From NCBI RefSeq assembly GCF_002154695.1, contig NZ_MTAV01000092.1, positions 1 to 45,058 of the forward strand: DNA of 45,058 nucleotides, written 5' to 3'. Positions 25,609-33,890 of this stretch are shown one piece after another. The notes beneath the pieces were generated by a model. The model saw only the letters and a program-made list of their open reading frames with translations, did not search any database and was not told the origin of the DNA. The position numbers and the translations under genes were made by a program. Numbering within the stretch: the first letter of the stretch is position 1; every line of letters starts with the position of its first letter. Origin of the DNA: Nostoc sp. T09. GTDB lineage: Bacteria > Cyanobacteriota > Cyanobacteriia > Cyanobacteriales > Nostocaceae.

Positions 25609-26370
25609 CTACTCAAGTAAATCTGGTTCTTCGCGCACAATTCTGTTATAAAGTGGCTGAAAGCAGCACCAGCCATTGAAATGTGTGCCAACTTGGGTTT
25701 GTGTTAAACGAGCCGTATTGTGCTCGAGGATACTGGGTCTTCCCGCAGCTTCAGCTAGAAGTTGTGCTTGGCTTGAGCGTTCTAGGTTAAGAAACCACCA
25801 CGCAGCTTCATCTACTGAATGACCGATGGTAAGCATACCGTGGTTACGTAAAATTACAGCTTTATGATTCCCCAAGGTTTCAGCAATTTGTTTACCTACG
25901 GATGGATCTAGTACATCACCTGTACAGTCATGAAATACACTGTGGTCTTCGTAGAAAGCGCAGGAATCTTGGTTGAGAGGGTCAAGCGGGCGACCTAAGC
26001 TAGACCAAGCTTTACCATAAATTGAATGGGCGTAAACTGTAGCGATCGCATCGGGTCTAGCTTCATAAATATGGGAGTGAATGGCAAAGGCTTCTCGATT
26101 CACAGGCTGATCGCCTTTGACAACATCTCCATCTTTATTCACCAATATCAAATTGGAAACTCGGATCTCACTGAAATCTATCCCTAGGGGGTTGATCCAA
26201 AAATGATCTGTAAATTCTGGATCGCGAGTTGTAATATGACCATCTGTACCCTCATTCAAATCATACCGATCAAACAAGCGAATCGCCGCAGCTAGGCGTT
26301 GTTTGCGGTGCAAGCGTTCATCTTCAACGCACTCAAATACAGGAGGTTTAGGTTTATCTAATTTAGGCAT
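25609..26370 (-). CDS. Class II aldolase/adducin family protein
   Basis: A protein of about 253 aa with the class II aldolase fold. The zinc site is visible as the His pair in TVYAHSIYGKAWS and the downstream RNHGMLTIG His, with HSH further upstream; GTDGHITTRDP is the usual phosphate-binding loop region. Relatives include fuculose- and ribulose-phosphate aldolases and epimerases, and also cytoskeletal adducin-like proteins without enzymatic role, so the substrate is open. I chose the ATG at 26370 because AGGAAA lies 8 bases upstream; a TTG at 26391 would add seven residues. It is upstream of the SDR-like gene on the same strand, a pairing that would suit a small sugar or hydroxy-acid pathway. 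Confidence 0.85.
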   Translation of the reverse strand: MPKLDKPKPPVFECVEDERLHRKQRLAAAIRLFDRYDLNEGTDGHITTRDPEFTDHFWINPLGIDFSEIRVSNLILVNKDGDVVKGDQPVNREAFAIHSHIYEARPDAIATVYAHSIYGKAWSSLGRPLDPLNQDSCAFYEDHSVFHDCTGDVLDPSVGKQIAETLGNHKAVILRNHGMLTIGHSVDEAAWWFLNLERSSQAQLLAEAAGRPSILEHNTARLTQTQVGTHFNGWCCFQPLYNRIVREEPDLLE

Positions 26371-26551
26371 ATTATTTTTCCTAACTCTCAAGTAACTAAA
26401 TTTTCTTTTAGCAATATCTATATTCTTCAGTTTGCAAAGCGATCGGCATCAATACTGATTCTCTAGCTGTTGGTGACAACAATGCTATGACCGATCGCAA
26501 CATTCAAAAAATGTTTATTTTAAGCTATTGTACTGTTGTGCATGAACATGT

Positions 26552-26770
26552 TTATCGACGCTGCACGCTCCTAGTTTGGTTGACATTTAGGTCAATCTTA
26601 AAGCCCAGTTGCTCAAGCCTTGAATGGGTTAGGGGTTCCTTCAGGATGATGGTAAATGGGTATCGCCGGAATACAGCAGCTTCTCCTTGTGACAACAGCT
26701 TTCTGGCATAGCTGATGTGTATTGGGTATAAAGGTTGTTTGTCAGCATCAAGGATAAAAACTTTAGTCAT
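26552..26770 (-). pseudogene. Truncated RRXRR / IscB-like nuclease, N-terminal stub
   Basis: The 72-residue product opens MTKVFILDADKQPLYPIH, continues with ARKLLSQGEAAVFRRYPFTI and an ILK, and reaches FKIDLN before stopping. This is the start of RRXRR-domain HNH proteins, which share the PLMP opening of IscB, the ancestor-like relatives of Cas9; the FKID would be the beginning of the first RuvC motif. Everything after it (bridge helix, HNH, rest of RuvC) is missing, since the next bases downstream hold only stops. A TTG at 26794 gives an eight-residue longer form. It is best read as a decayed copy of a transposon-associated nuclease gene, not a working enzyme. Confidence 0.68.
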
Positions 26771-26794
26771 TATGGATAAATTTAGCCTAAGCAA

Positions 26795-27759
26795 TAGTTA
26801 CAAGGTTTTTCATTGAACTAAGCAACCATAGATAGCTGTCCTGTTGCCGTTGCACTTTTGCTCGTACTGTTAAAAAATTACGTCATGAATGTAGGCGATC
26901 GCATTTTCTACGAGCTTTAATTTTCAAATCAGTATAGTATTTACTCCAATGTCGTAGTAATTTACAAGAAATTTTGCTACCTATTTTATGACTAATAACC
27001 AGGGTAGACTCAATCGGAGTACCATAACGCCACACTTGGTAAAAAATTTCTCAGTAATTATCTAGAAAGCGATCGCGAATATCTTGTCTGGCATAGCCTA
27101 AGAGGAATATGGCAATAGATTAATGAGATGTTAAGTTTTGTAGACTTGTAATTGCTGACTGCAAAATAACCTAGTTTGCTAAGTTTTGTTTAGTTGCGGT
27201 TTTAACAGCCCTGTTCAAGTTATGGCGGTTTGCTGTTGAGTGCAATACAACTTTTCGAGTTGGGGAAATATAATTAGAAGTCCACAGCATGAGGATTTAG
27301 CTTTAGTTGAGTGCAATAAAAATTTTTAAGTCCGGGGAATGAGTAAAAGTTTTGTTCTTTGTTATCTATTTTCCATCCCTCTGAGGAAGTAACAATTATC
27401 TGTTTTCCGTTAAAAACTCCTGATATTAAAATTTCTGTACTTTATCTAAGCGGAAACTGCAATATCTTGTAATTATGCACCTGTGGTCTACTCAAGTAAA
27501 AATCGCTGTAATCAGAATCATCGAAACTGCATGAACAACAACTTCTTCTCCATAATGAAAATGAGAGCCTAGAGTTTACCTCTAGTACTCTCGTCGTACC
27601 GCCCATTTAGCTTTGATATCAGTTGCTCTAAAACTACGGTAATCCACTAGAGTAACAGTAGTTTCAGTTTACAAGGAAAATTTATCACAGGCGCAATTAA
27701 AAAGCAAGCCTTGCCAAGAGTTGTGAGATTCTTCGTGAAAGTGGTCTTTTAATGCAAGA
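26795..27759. other. Decayed intergenic region beside the RRXRR remnant
   Basis: About 960 bases without an intact gene. It contains a broken frame at 26883-27119 (listed separately), an imperfect direct repeat of about 33 bases (27235-27267 and 27306-27339, each opening GTTGAGTGCAATA and ending GGGGAA), and a small perfect hairpin CTAGAG-TTTAC-CTCTAG at 27569-27585. In intact IscB loci the guide-type RNA is encoded just upstream of the gene, which would be this region; I cannot see a recognisable one by eye. Confidence 0.4.
26883..27119 (-). pseudogene. Possible broken coding fragment, family unknown
   Basis: On the minus strand a 22-codon stretch (27119-27054, ending FLDNY) and a 55-codon stretch (27050-26886, beginning EIFYQVWRYGTPIES) share one frame and are separated by a single TGA at 27051-27053. 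The composition looks protein-like (aromatic start, then a basic helix SKISCKLLRHWSKYY), and a HIP1 site lies in each part. I do not recognise it. It may be a decayed gene next to the RRXRR stub, or chance. Confidence 0.25.
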
Positions 27760-29826
27760 TTATCCCAGACCGAATAATTTAGAAATTAGCGGCAATAATT
27801 TATTACCAGCTTCCACCAATGAAGCGACAGCAGGTAAGCCTGTAAATATTCCTTTCAACATTGTGATTGCAGTCTTTGCAGTCTTCTTCGTGGCATTCTC
27901 TTGGGGATTTTTCGCCGCTTCTGCCAAAGTTTGCACTTGTTCTAACGCCTCAGCTTTGTCGTCTGCGGATAACTCTGGTGACTGAGAAATTGCTGCTTGC
28001 AATTGCGTCAACAATTCTTTGATTCCGGGTTTTTCTGCTTCGGGTGCATCGGGTAACTGATTGAGGGCAATACTCACATTACCGCTAATTGTTCCTAGGT
28101 TGGCGACAGAACCACCCCCAGCAATACCGCTAACATTACTACTACCTTGAATATTGATGCCGCTGATATCAGACACTTTGTTATCTCCTTGTATATAATA
28201 TTTTGACTGCCCAAGCGCAGTCGTGAGCATATTTTTTAAATCATGAATATAACTATCTTTTTCTATAAGCAATAATTGCTGACTTTGGGACAAAGCCTTG
28301 AGTTGATTATAATCATCAAAATATTCGGCGCTGAGTTGGGATTTATCACTCCCTGGCGCGGTTTTAGCTTTGAGTAAGAATTTATCATTGCCGCGTTTCT
28401 CCATTGCCACAATTTCTAACTCTGCTTCTGGGTGATTTTCTGCTAGGTTTTTGAACGCGATCGCAATGGCGCGGGGGTCAACACTTTGACTGTGGTAAAG
28501 GTCGAGGGTGTCAAAAATTGGCTTGATGAAGTCGCCAAAGTCCCCATCTTTAAATACTTCTTGTTTATTATCAGGTTTGCGATGAGGGTCGGGGTTTTCT
28601 TTGGTGGGTAAGCGCATGAAGATATACTCACACCTCACCCCATGCAATTTAGTTTCACTGGTAATGCCCCAATCTTCAATGAATGCACCTGTGAGAGTTG
28701 CACCTGTTAAATCGGTTGCGTCTAGTTGGGTTTGCTTGAGTTTTGCTCTGGATAAATCGGCATCTTGCAAATTAGCTTCACTGAGGTCAGCACCGATGAA
28801 GCTAGCATCTGCTAAGTTTGCACTACAAAGATTCACACCTCGTAGCGATAAACCATCAAAGTTTTTATCTTGTCCTTTTCTTGTAGTTAGTAACTTTTGA
28901 ACTAATAATTTTTCCAAATAAGTTGTCCCAATAAGGGCCATATTCAGCTTTTGGGCTTGGAACCAGCAGGTGTGAGTCAAATTAGCATTTCTAAAATCTG
29001 TGCTTTTAAGTTTTGCATGAGTGAAATTAGCATCTGTTAGATTGGCGTTACGAAAACTGGTGCCACCTGTGGCAATGACAATCGCTACAGTCTGTTGAAT
29101 CAATGTAAACTTCTGATTTTTCGATAAAATTAACCAACCAAAGTAATTGGCTAACAATCCCCCACCCAAAGCAAAACCTCCAGTCCAAGCTACAGCCAAA
29201 AACCCAGTCCCAATTTTCGACCCAATGATCAAGCACACTAAAAAGAAAGTCCCAGATCCAAACCAAGACAAAGCTACAGCCTGAACCACAGCCCAATCAT
29301 CAGCCCAAATAACAGCCCCACCTACAGAAGCAATTAAAGCTACAAACATAGCTATAATCACAACTCCAATACCAATTGAAACTACGAACGAAGCTTTATC
29401 CCCGCTAATAGCAACAGTACCAACTCCAGCCACAGCAAAAGCTAAAGCTGTAGCCCCGAAAGTTGTCTCCATACCTCGGTGAACTGTAATGATTGCAAAA
29501 ATTAGCAATAGTATGTATACAATCACACCAGGAAAAACACTATATTTTTGAATGCCTTCAACACTCAAATAGTATTCTTCTGCCTGACGGATAGTAAGTG
29601 CTGTTATAAATCCCAGTATTACTATTAGAACTAATGTGATAAATACTAAGTTAAAGATCCAATGTTTTTGTAATCCAGCTTTGGTATGGCTGAAGTTTGC
29701 GCCTGTTAAATTAGCATTGGTGAAGTTTGTTCCTCGGATATCGGCATAGCTAAAGTTTGCGCCCGCAAGATCTTGTTGTTTGAAGTTGCGTCCTCGGAGA
29801 TTTTGCCCTGAGAAGTCTAAAGCCAT
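27760..29826 (-). CDS. Pentapeptide-repeat membrane protein with Gly/Asn-rich and helical C-terminus
   Basis: A protein of 688 aa if started at the ATG at 29826 (an upstream TTG at 29850 would add eight residues). Order: a short pentapeptide block (about 5-45, LRGRNF, LAGANFSYADIRGTNF), a hydrophobic region with about six membrane spans (about 55-235), a second pentapeptide block (about 257-385, A(D/N)LxxANF type), a cytoplasmic mixed region (about 390-545), a Gly/Asn/Ser-rich stretch (about 546-588, SDISGINIQGSSNVSGIAGG) and a helical end (about 595-688, KPGIKELLTQLQAAI, then KTAKTAITMLKG). Similar C-termini occur on cyanobacterial proteins linked to NLR-like conflict and signalling systems, but that link comes from my memory of families and is not shown here. 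No enzyme motif is visible. The gene stands alone, bordered by decayed DNA and repeat arrays. Confidence 0.82.
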   Translation of the reverse strand: MALDFSGQNLRGRNFKQQDLAGANFSYADIRGTNFTNANLTGANFSHTKAGLQKHWIFNLVFITLVLIVILGFITALTIRQAEEYYLSVEGIQKYSVFPGVIVYILLLIFAIITVHRGMETTFGATALAFAVAGVGTVAISGDKASFVVSIGIGVVIIAMFVALIASVGGAVIWADDWAVVQAVALSWFGSGTFFLVCLIIGSKIGTGFLAVAWTGGFALGGGLLANYFGWLILSKNQKFTLIQQTVAIVIATGGTSFRNANLTDANFTHAKLKSTDFRNANLTHTCWFQAQKLNMALIGTTYLEKLLVQKLLTTRKGQDKNFDGLSLRGVNLCSANLADASFIGADLSEANLQDADLSRAKLKQTQLDATDLTGATLTGAFIEDWGITSETKLHGVRCEYIFMRLPTKENPDPHRKPDNKQEVFKDGDFGDFIKPIFDTLDLYHSQSVDPRAIAIAFKNLAENHPEAELEIVAMEKRGNDKFLLKAKTAPGSDKSQLSAEYFDDYNQLKALSQSQQLLLIEKDSYIHDLKNMLTTALGQSKYYIQGDNKVSDISGINIQGSSNVSGIAGGGSVANLGTISGNVSIALNQLPDAPEAEKPGIKELLTQLQAAISQSPELSADDKAEALEQVQTLAEAAKNPQENATKKTAKTAITMLKGIFTGLPAVASLVEAGNKLLPLISKLFGLG

Positions 29827-29920
29827 GTTCCACAGCACGCAGATGAGCAAATTTTACTACACGCTTCAGCCTGTATATTCAGCAATGGTGAAATATTTTG
29901 TATGATTCTGGCTTAAAGGC

Positions 29921-30121
29921 GCGACGTTGAGGGTAAAAGCCGCAATTTCGAGGATAAAAGCTGCAACTTCGGGGATAAAAGCCGCAACGTTGAGGATAAA
30001 AGCTGCAACGTTGAGAGTAAAAGGTGCAACTTCGAGGATAAAAGCCGCAACGTTGAGGATAAAAGGCTCATCGTTGAGGATAAAAGGTGCAACGTTGAGG
30101 ATAAAAGGCTCATCGTTGAGG
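29921..30121. repeat. 21-bp tandem repeat array, about 9.5 copies
   Basis: Consensus unit is GCAACGTTGAGGATAAAAGCT with small changes (GTT or TTC after the first AAC, GGT or GCC at the end). Because the unit is a multiple of three and lacks stops, both strands stay open across it and give Ser/Leu- or Lys/Ala-rich heptad frames (29913-30179 minus, 29927-30157 plus); I take these as repeat artefacts. There are no spacers, so it is not a CRISPR. Confidence 0.9.
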
Positions 30122-30162
30122 TTAGTTGATCAAATAAAATCTCCGCTTCGCTGCTAACCCGC

Positions 30163-30273
30163 CTTGGAATGAATTCCAAGTCTAATAGATCAAGTCTACT
30201 GAAGTAGACTCAACTGCATAATTCAGTCCACTTGAGTGGACTTACGCTATTAGCCCGGAACTTCAGTTCTGGG
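30163..30273. repeat. Cluster of four near-perfect palindromes
   Basis: Four short hairpins follow one another: CTTGGAATGAATTCCAAG (30163-30180), AGTCTACTGAAGTAGACT (30193-30210), AGTCCACTTGAGTGGACT (30225-30242) and CCCGGAACTTCAGTTCTGGG (30254-30273, one mismatch). Each has an 8-9 bp stem with a very small loop. Multi-hairpin cassettes of this kind are dispersed repeats in filamentous cyanobacteria. It lies directly after the 21-bp array and about 220 bases ahead of a small membrane-protein gene. Confidence 0.85.
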
Positions 30274-30493
30274 CGGGATGGCGGTTAGGGCGATACTTTC
30301 TTCTTTAATAGCCTACCGCAGTGATATATATCAGTAAATGAGTGGTCTGTGGCAATGTGGATATATAGCGGTTCTCGTGTGGATGCAATATACAATCGGG
30401 CACAGCAGTACTATGCTCCTACGAATGGTATGTATTCTATACAATAAAGAACGCTATCGGCACAGTATAAACATTCACTTACAGGAAAGACTA

Positions 30494-30688
30494 ATGGAAC
30501 GCTCGAAAATAATTGCCATTGTTACAGGTGCGATTTCTGTGGTTTTAGCGATCGCCTACCTAATCATAGTCCAGATCCTCGACTACCGCGATATGAAACC
30601 CGCCCCCATCAGCCAACTTAACCAACCGCCAGTAATTGTGGCTGGTGATTTCAATAATAAAGTTACTCAAGTGTCAACCCTGATTTAA
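30494..30688 (+). CDS. 64-aa single-pass membrane protein, hypothetical
   Basis: The ATG at 30494 has a good Shine-Dalgarno (AGGAAAG, 5 bases upstream); a longer frame back to 30338 exists but runs through repeat-flanking sequence and lacks such support. The product is MERSK followed by a hydrophobic helix (IIAIVTGAISVVLAIAYLII, about 6-25) and a short polar tail (DYRDMKPAPISQLNQPP). I do not recognise a family. It ends just before a hairpin that could be its terminator. It lies ahead of the NDH-1 cluster on the same strand but 337 bases away, so co-transcription is not implied. Confidence 0.6.
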   Translation: MERSKIIAIVTGAISVVLAIAYLIIVQILDYRDMKPAPISQLNQPPVIVAGDFNNKVTQVSTLI

Positions 30689-30697
30689 CAAATTTGT

Positions 30698-30721
30698 AGA
30701 GACGCCATCAACTGCGTCTCT
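30698..30721 (+). terminator. GC-rich hairpin after the 64-aa gene
   Basis: AGAGACGC pairs perfectly with GCGTCTCT across an 8-base loop, ten bases after the stop codon at 30688. It is followed by a short T-rich stretch and not a true T-run. The AGAGACGC hairpin is also a common dispersed motif in cyanobacteria, so terminator function is likely but not certain. Confidence 0.5.
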
Positions 30722-30734
30722 TGTCATTTATGTC

Positions 30735-30751
30735 CATTGAAAAAATCAATG
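30735..30751. promoter_or_regulatory. Palindrome upstream of ndhF, candidate LysR-type operator
   Basis: CATTGA-AAAAA-TCAATG is a perfect inverted repeat about 275 bases before ndhF. NdhR/CcmR, the LysR-type repressor of low-CO2 genes, is known to bind sites built on TCAATG and ATCAAT, so the resemblance is suggestive, but the spacing here differs from the published pattern as I remember it. Assignment is tentative. Confidence 0.3.
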
Positions 30752-31025
30752 ATAAGTATTTATTCTTAGCAAGGATTATCTATAGATAGAAATTAATAGT
30801 TATGATTCGTTAATCAAATAAAACCCTTATATAAGAATTAATTAGAGGAAGTATCGATGATTTATTTATTTTAAGTATTTCCTTTTTGTCATAGATAAAG
30901 GTAAGCTATTTCTAACAAGATTAAGCAAAGATAAAATCAAATTATCGGTAATGGCCGGGTTAGCTGCAATCAAAGCTCTTTGATTCACAACCCCAAAGTT
31001 TTGCTGCAAGTTAAGAGGTAAGTTC

Positions 31026-32885
31026 ATGGCTCAGTTTCTCTTAGAGACTGTTTGGCTAGTTCCGTGCTATGCCTTAATAGGTGGGCTTTTGGCCGTTCCT
31101 TGGTCGCCGGGAGTAATTCGCCGTACTGGCCCGAGACCGGCGGGTTATGTCAATTTAGTAATGACATTTTTAGCGTTGATGCACAGTGCGATCGCATTTT
31201 TCGCTACTTGGAATCAGCCACCAATAGAAGTATTTATACCTTGGCTCTCTACAGCTGGTTTAAATCTTACCATCGCTATCGAAATTTCTTCAATCAGTGT
31301 GGGGGCTTTAATTGTAATCACAGGCTTAAATTTTTTAGCGCAAATTTATGCTATTGGTTACATGGAAATGGATTGGGGTTGGGGACGCTTCTATTCTCTA
31401 TTAGGATTATTTGAAGCGGGATTGTGTGCCCTGGCTTTGTGTAATAACCTGTTTTTTAGTTATGTAATTCTGGAAGTTCTGACTTTAGGAACCTATTTGC
31501 TAGTTGGCTTATGGTTCAGTCAGCCATTGGTAGTCAGCGGTGCAAGAGATGCTTTCCTTACCAAACGGGTGGGTGACTTATTCCTACTGATGGGTGTGTT
31601 AGGACTATGGCCTATAGCCGGAACTTGGAATTATACAGAATTAGCTCAATGGGCAACAACCGCAAATGTTGATCCGACAATCATGGCGCTAGTGGGTTTA
31701 GCCTTAATTGCAGGGCCAATGGGTAAATGTGCTCAATTCCCTCTGCATTTGTGGTTGGATGAAGCGATGGAAGGCCCTGTTCCCAGTACAATTTTGCGGA
31801 ACTCGGTGGTGGTTGCGAGTGGTGCGTGGGTGCTGATTAAACTCCAACCTGTGTTAACTTTGTCGCCCATCGTTTCCTCAGCCCTGGTAGCAATTGGTGC
31901 AGTTACAGCCATTGGTGCTTCCTTAATTGCGATCGCGCAAATTGATATTAAACGCTGTCAATCCTATTCTGTCAGTGCTTACATGGGGTTGGTGTTCATC
32001 GCTGTCGGCACGAAACAAGATGAAGCAGCACTATTATTAGTACTGGCTCATGCTGTATCAGCTGCACTGTTGGTTATGAGTACCGGCGGAATTATCTGGA
32101 ACAGCATCACCCAAAATGTTAGCCAATTGGGTGGACTATGGTCACGTCGTCCAATATCTGCAATAGCGTTTATTGTTGGGACTTTAGGGTTAATTGGGTT
32201 TCCTCCCCTAGGCGGCTTTTGGGCGTTGATGGAATTAACAGATGGACTGTGGGGAAATCAACCTTGGTTAGTAGGTGTAGTTATAGCCGTGAACGCTTTA
32301 ACAGCCGTAAGTTTAACCAGAGAATTCGGTTTGATTTTTGCTGGTAAACCCAAACAGATGAGTGAGCGATCGCCTGAAGTTCATTGGCCGATGGTATTGC
32401 CAATGGTGATTTTACTAGGCTTCGTCTTACATCTTCCCTTAGTGTTGCAAAGCTTATCATTACTACCAAATTGGGTAATTCTCAATAAAGATGTTGCACT
32501 GTTGTTAATTTGGTCAAGTATTTTTGGTTGTGGCATTACTGGCGTAATTTATTTAGGTAATATTCCTAAACCAATTCGCTTACCTTGGCAGCCTTTACAA
32601 GACTTGTTCGCATACGATTTTTACACCCCAAAAATCTATCGGATGACGATTATTTTCAGCGTCGCCCAACTTTCTAAATTTGCCGATATGCTTGACCGTT
32701 TTGTAGTCGATGGCATTGTAAATTTGGTTGGTTTGTTCTCGCTATTAACTGGCGAAGGTCTTAAATATAGTACATCTGGACAAACCCAATTTTATGCCTT
32801 CACTGTGCTTTTGGGCGTTGGCGTATTGGGAATGTGGGTAACCTGGCCATTTTGGGGAGTACAGTTTTTAGATTTGATGTTTTAG
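31026..32885 (+). CDS. ndhF: NAD(P)H-quinone oxidoreductase subunit 5 (NdhF3/F4 type)
   Basis: A 619-aa polytopic thylakoid protein of the NuoL/NdhF family, one of the antiporter-like proton-pumping subunits of NDH-1. Family blocks are visible: YMEMDWGWGRFYSLL, the conserved Lys region GPMGKCAQFPLHLWLDEAMEGPVP (about 236-259) and QIDIKRCQSYSVSAYMG (about 308-324). It is shorter than the respiratory NdhF1, and it is clustered with NdhD and a CO2-hydration protein, which places it in the F3/F4 group of the specialised NDH-1MS complexes for CO2 uptake. Which of the two cannot be decided by eye. The start has AGAGGT about 6 bases upstream of the ATG. First gene of the carbon cluster; 183 bases separate it from the carbonic anhydrase gene. 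Confidence 0.92.
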   Translation: MAQFLLETVWLVPCYALIGGLLAVPWSPGVIRRTGPRPAGYVNLVMTFLALMHSAIAFFATWNQPPIEVFIPWLSTAGLNLTIAIEISSISVGALIVITGLNFLAQIYAIGYMEMDWGWGRFYSLLGLFEAGLCALALCNNLFFSYVILEVLTLGTYLLVGLWFSQPLVVSGARDAFLTKRVGDLFLLMGVLGLWPIAGTWNYTELAQWATTANVDPTIMALVGLALIAGPMGKCAQFPLHLWLDEAMEGPVPSTILRNSVVVASGAWVLIKLQPVLTLSPIVSSALVAIGAVTAIGASLIAIAQIDIKRCQSYSVSAYMGLVFIAVGTKQDEAALLLVLAHAVSAALLVMSTGGIIWNSITQNVSQLGGLWSRRPISAIAFIVGTLGLIGFPPLGGFWALMELTDGLWGNQPWLVGVVIAVNALTAVSLTREFGLIFAGKPKQMSERSPEVHWPMVLPMVILLGFVLHLPLVLQSLSLLPNWVILNKDVALLLIWSSIFGCGITGVIYLGNIPKPIRLPWQPLQDLFAYDFYTPKIYRMTIIFSVAQLSKFADMLDRFVVDGIVNLVGLFSLLTGEGLKYSTSGQTQFYAFTVLLGVGVLGMWVTWPFWGVQFLDLMF

Positions 32886-33068
32886 GAATTAGAAATTAGG
32901 AACTAGGGGCTAGAAGAAATAAAATTTTTCGTGATTGACTAATTTAAACAGTGCTGAATGACGAATAAAAATACTAGCCTCTAACCTAACTACTCCTTTC
33001 TCATCTGTGATTAGAAAACTTTTCAAGACATTTAGAAGCAGACAAATTTAACGTGTGAGGAGAAGAAA

Positions 33069-33788
33069 ATGAAAAAACAATCTCGCCAAACAAATGTTTC
33101 TCGCAGAAATTTACTCAAGCTAAGTGCAGGGGCAATTAGTGCAGGAGTATTAGCAGCCGGAGTTGGAGGAAATTTAGTTGCACCAGGAAAAGCCGCAGCC
33201 CAAAGCAAAAAAGATATCACTTCCGATGAAGCATTAAAAGAATTATTGGATGGAAATGATAGGTTTGTAAAAGCAAAAAGACGCAACCCCCACCAAAACC
33301 AATCACGTTTACGCGAAGTTGCAAAAGGTCAAAAACCATTTGCTTCGATTCTAAGTTGTGCAGATTCACGAGTACCTTCAGAAATTGTTTTCGATCAGGG
33401 ACTTGGCGATTTATTTGTCTGTCGTGTTGCTGGTAATATTGCTACGCCAGAGGAAATTGGTAGCCTAGAATTTGGCAGCTTAGTGCTAGGTACCAAAGTC
33501 ATTATGGTACTAGGTCATGAAAGATGTGGCGCTGTAGATGCAACTATCAAAGGTGCCTCAGTACCAGGGCAAATAGGTAGTTTATTAGTTGCAATTCAAC
33601 CTGCTGTAGAAAAATCTAAAGGGCAACCAGGAGATAAATTAGAAAATGCTTGTAAAGCTAACGTTTTAGGACAAATTGACAAGTTAAAATCATCCCCTGT
33701 TCTCTCTGAGTTAATCAAAGACGGCAAACTGAAAATAGTTGGTGGTTATTACGATTTAGATACTGGCAAAGTCAGCTTAGTTAGTTAA
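33069..33788 (+). CDS. Tat-exported beta-class carbonic anhydrase
   Basis: A 239-aa enzyme that interconverts CO2 and bicarbonate. The N-terminus is a twin-arginine signal (SRRNLLK at 11-17, then a hydrophobic AGAISAGVLAAGVGG and an AAA-Q cleavage site near 44), so the mature enzyme is exported folded to the thylakoid lumen or periplasm. The zinc site of beta carbonic anhydrases is intact: C97 with D99 and R101 (SCADSR), H150 and C153 (GHERCG). The protein resembles the exported cyanobacterial beta enzyme EcaB. Position between ndhF and ndhD of a CO2-uptake NDH-1 cluster is striking and points to a role in supplying or trapping CO2 for that complex. A strong GTGAGGAGAAG ribosome site precedes the ATG. 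Confidence 0.92.
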   Translation: MKKQSRQTNVSRRNLLKLSAGAISAGVLAAGVGGNLVAPGKAAAQSKKDITSDEALKELLDGNDRFVKAKRRNPHQNQSRLREVAKGQKPFASILSCADSRVPSEIVFDQGLGDLFVCRVAGNIATPEEIGSLEFGSLVLGTKVIMVLGHERCGAVDATIKGASVPGQIGSLLVAIQPAVEKSKGQPGDKLENACKANVLGQIDKLKSSPVLSELIKDGKLKIVGGYYDLDTGKVSLVS

Positions 33789-33790
33789 GT

Positions 33791-33820
33791 TCATTAGTCA
33801 TTGGTCATTGGTCATTTGTC
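33791..33820. repeat. 7-bp short tandem repeat (STRR type)
   Basis: Four units of TCATTGG with small changes (TCATTAG, TCATTGG, TCATTGG, TCATTTG) directly after the carbonic anhydrase stop codon, followed by more loosely related TTGACTATTGAC. Heptanucleotide STRRs of this kind are typical of heterocyst-forming cyanobacteria. Confidence 0.75.
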
Positions 33821-33890
33821 CCTTAACTATTGACTATTGACCTTGACTCCTTTGAATATTGCTCCTTTTTAGTAACTTACACAAATTGCC

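Larger units (their letters stand above)
30689..31025. other. Upstream region of the NDH-1/CO2-uptake cluster
   Basis: About 340 bases, AT-rich, without a gene. It carries the terminator-like hairpin at 30698-30721 and the palindrome at 30735-30751. It should contain the promoter of ndhF. The ribosome site for ndhF is AGAGGTAAG just before the ATG. Confidence 0.5.

Noticed and set aside
29913-30179. Leu/Ser-rich and Lys/Ala-rich heptad frames across the 21-bp array
   Set aside because: Low-complexity translation of a tandem repeat on both strands, without a ribosome site or a plausible protein.
30338-30493. N-terminal extension of the small membrane protein at 30494
   Set aside because: The extension runs through sequence next to the palindrome cluster and lacks a ribosome site, while the internal ATG at 30494 has a good one.
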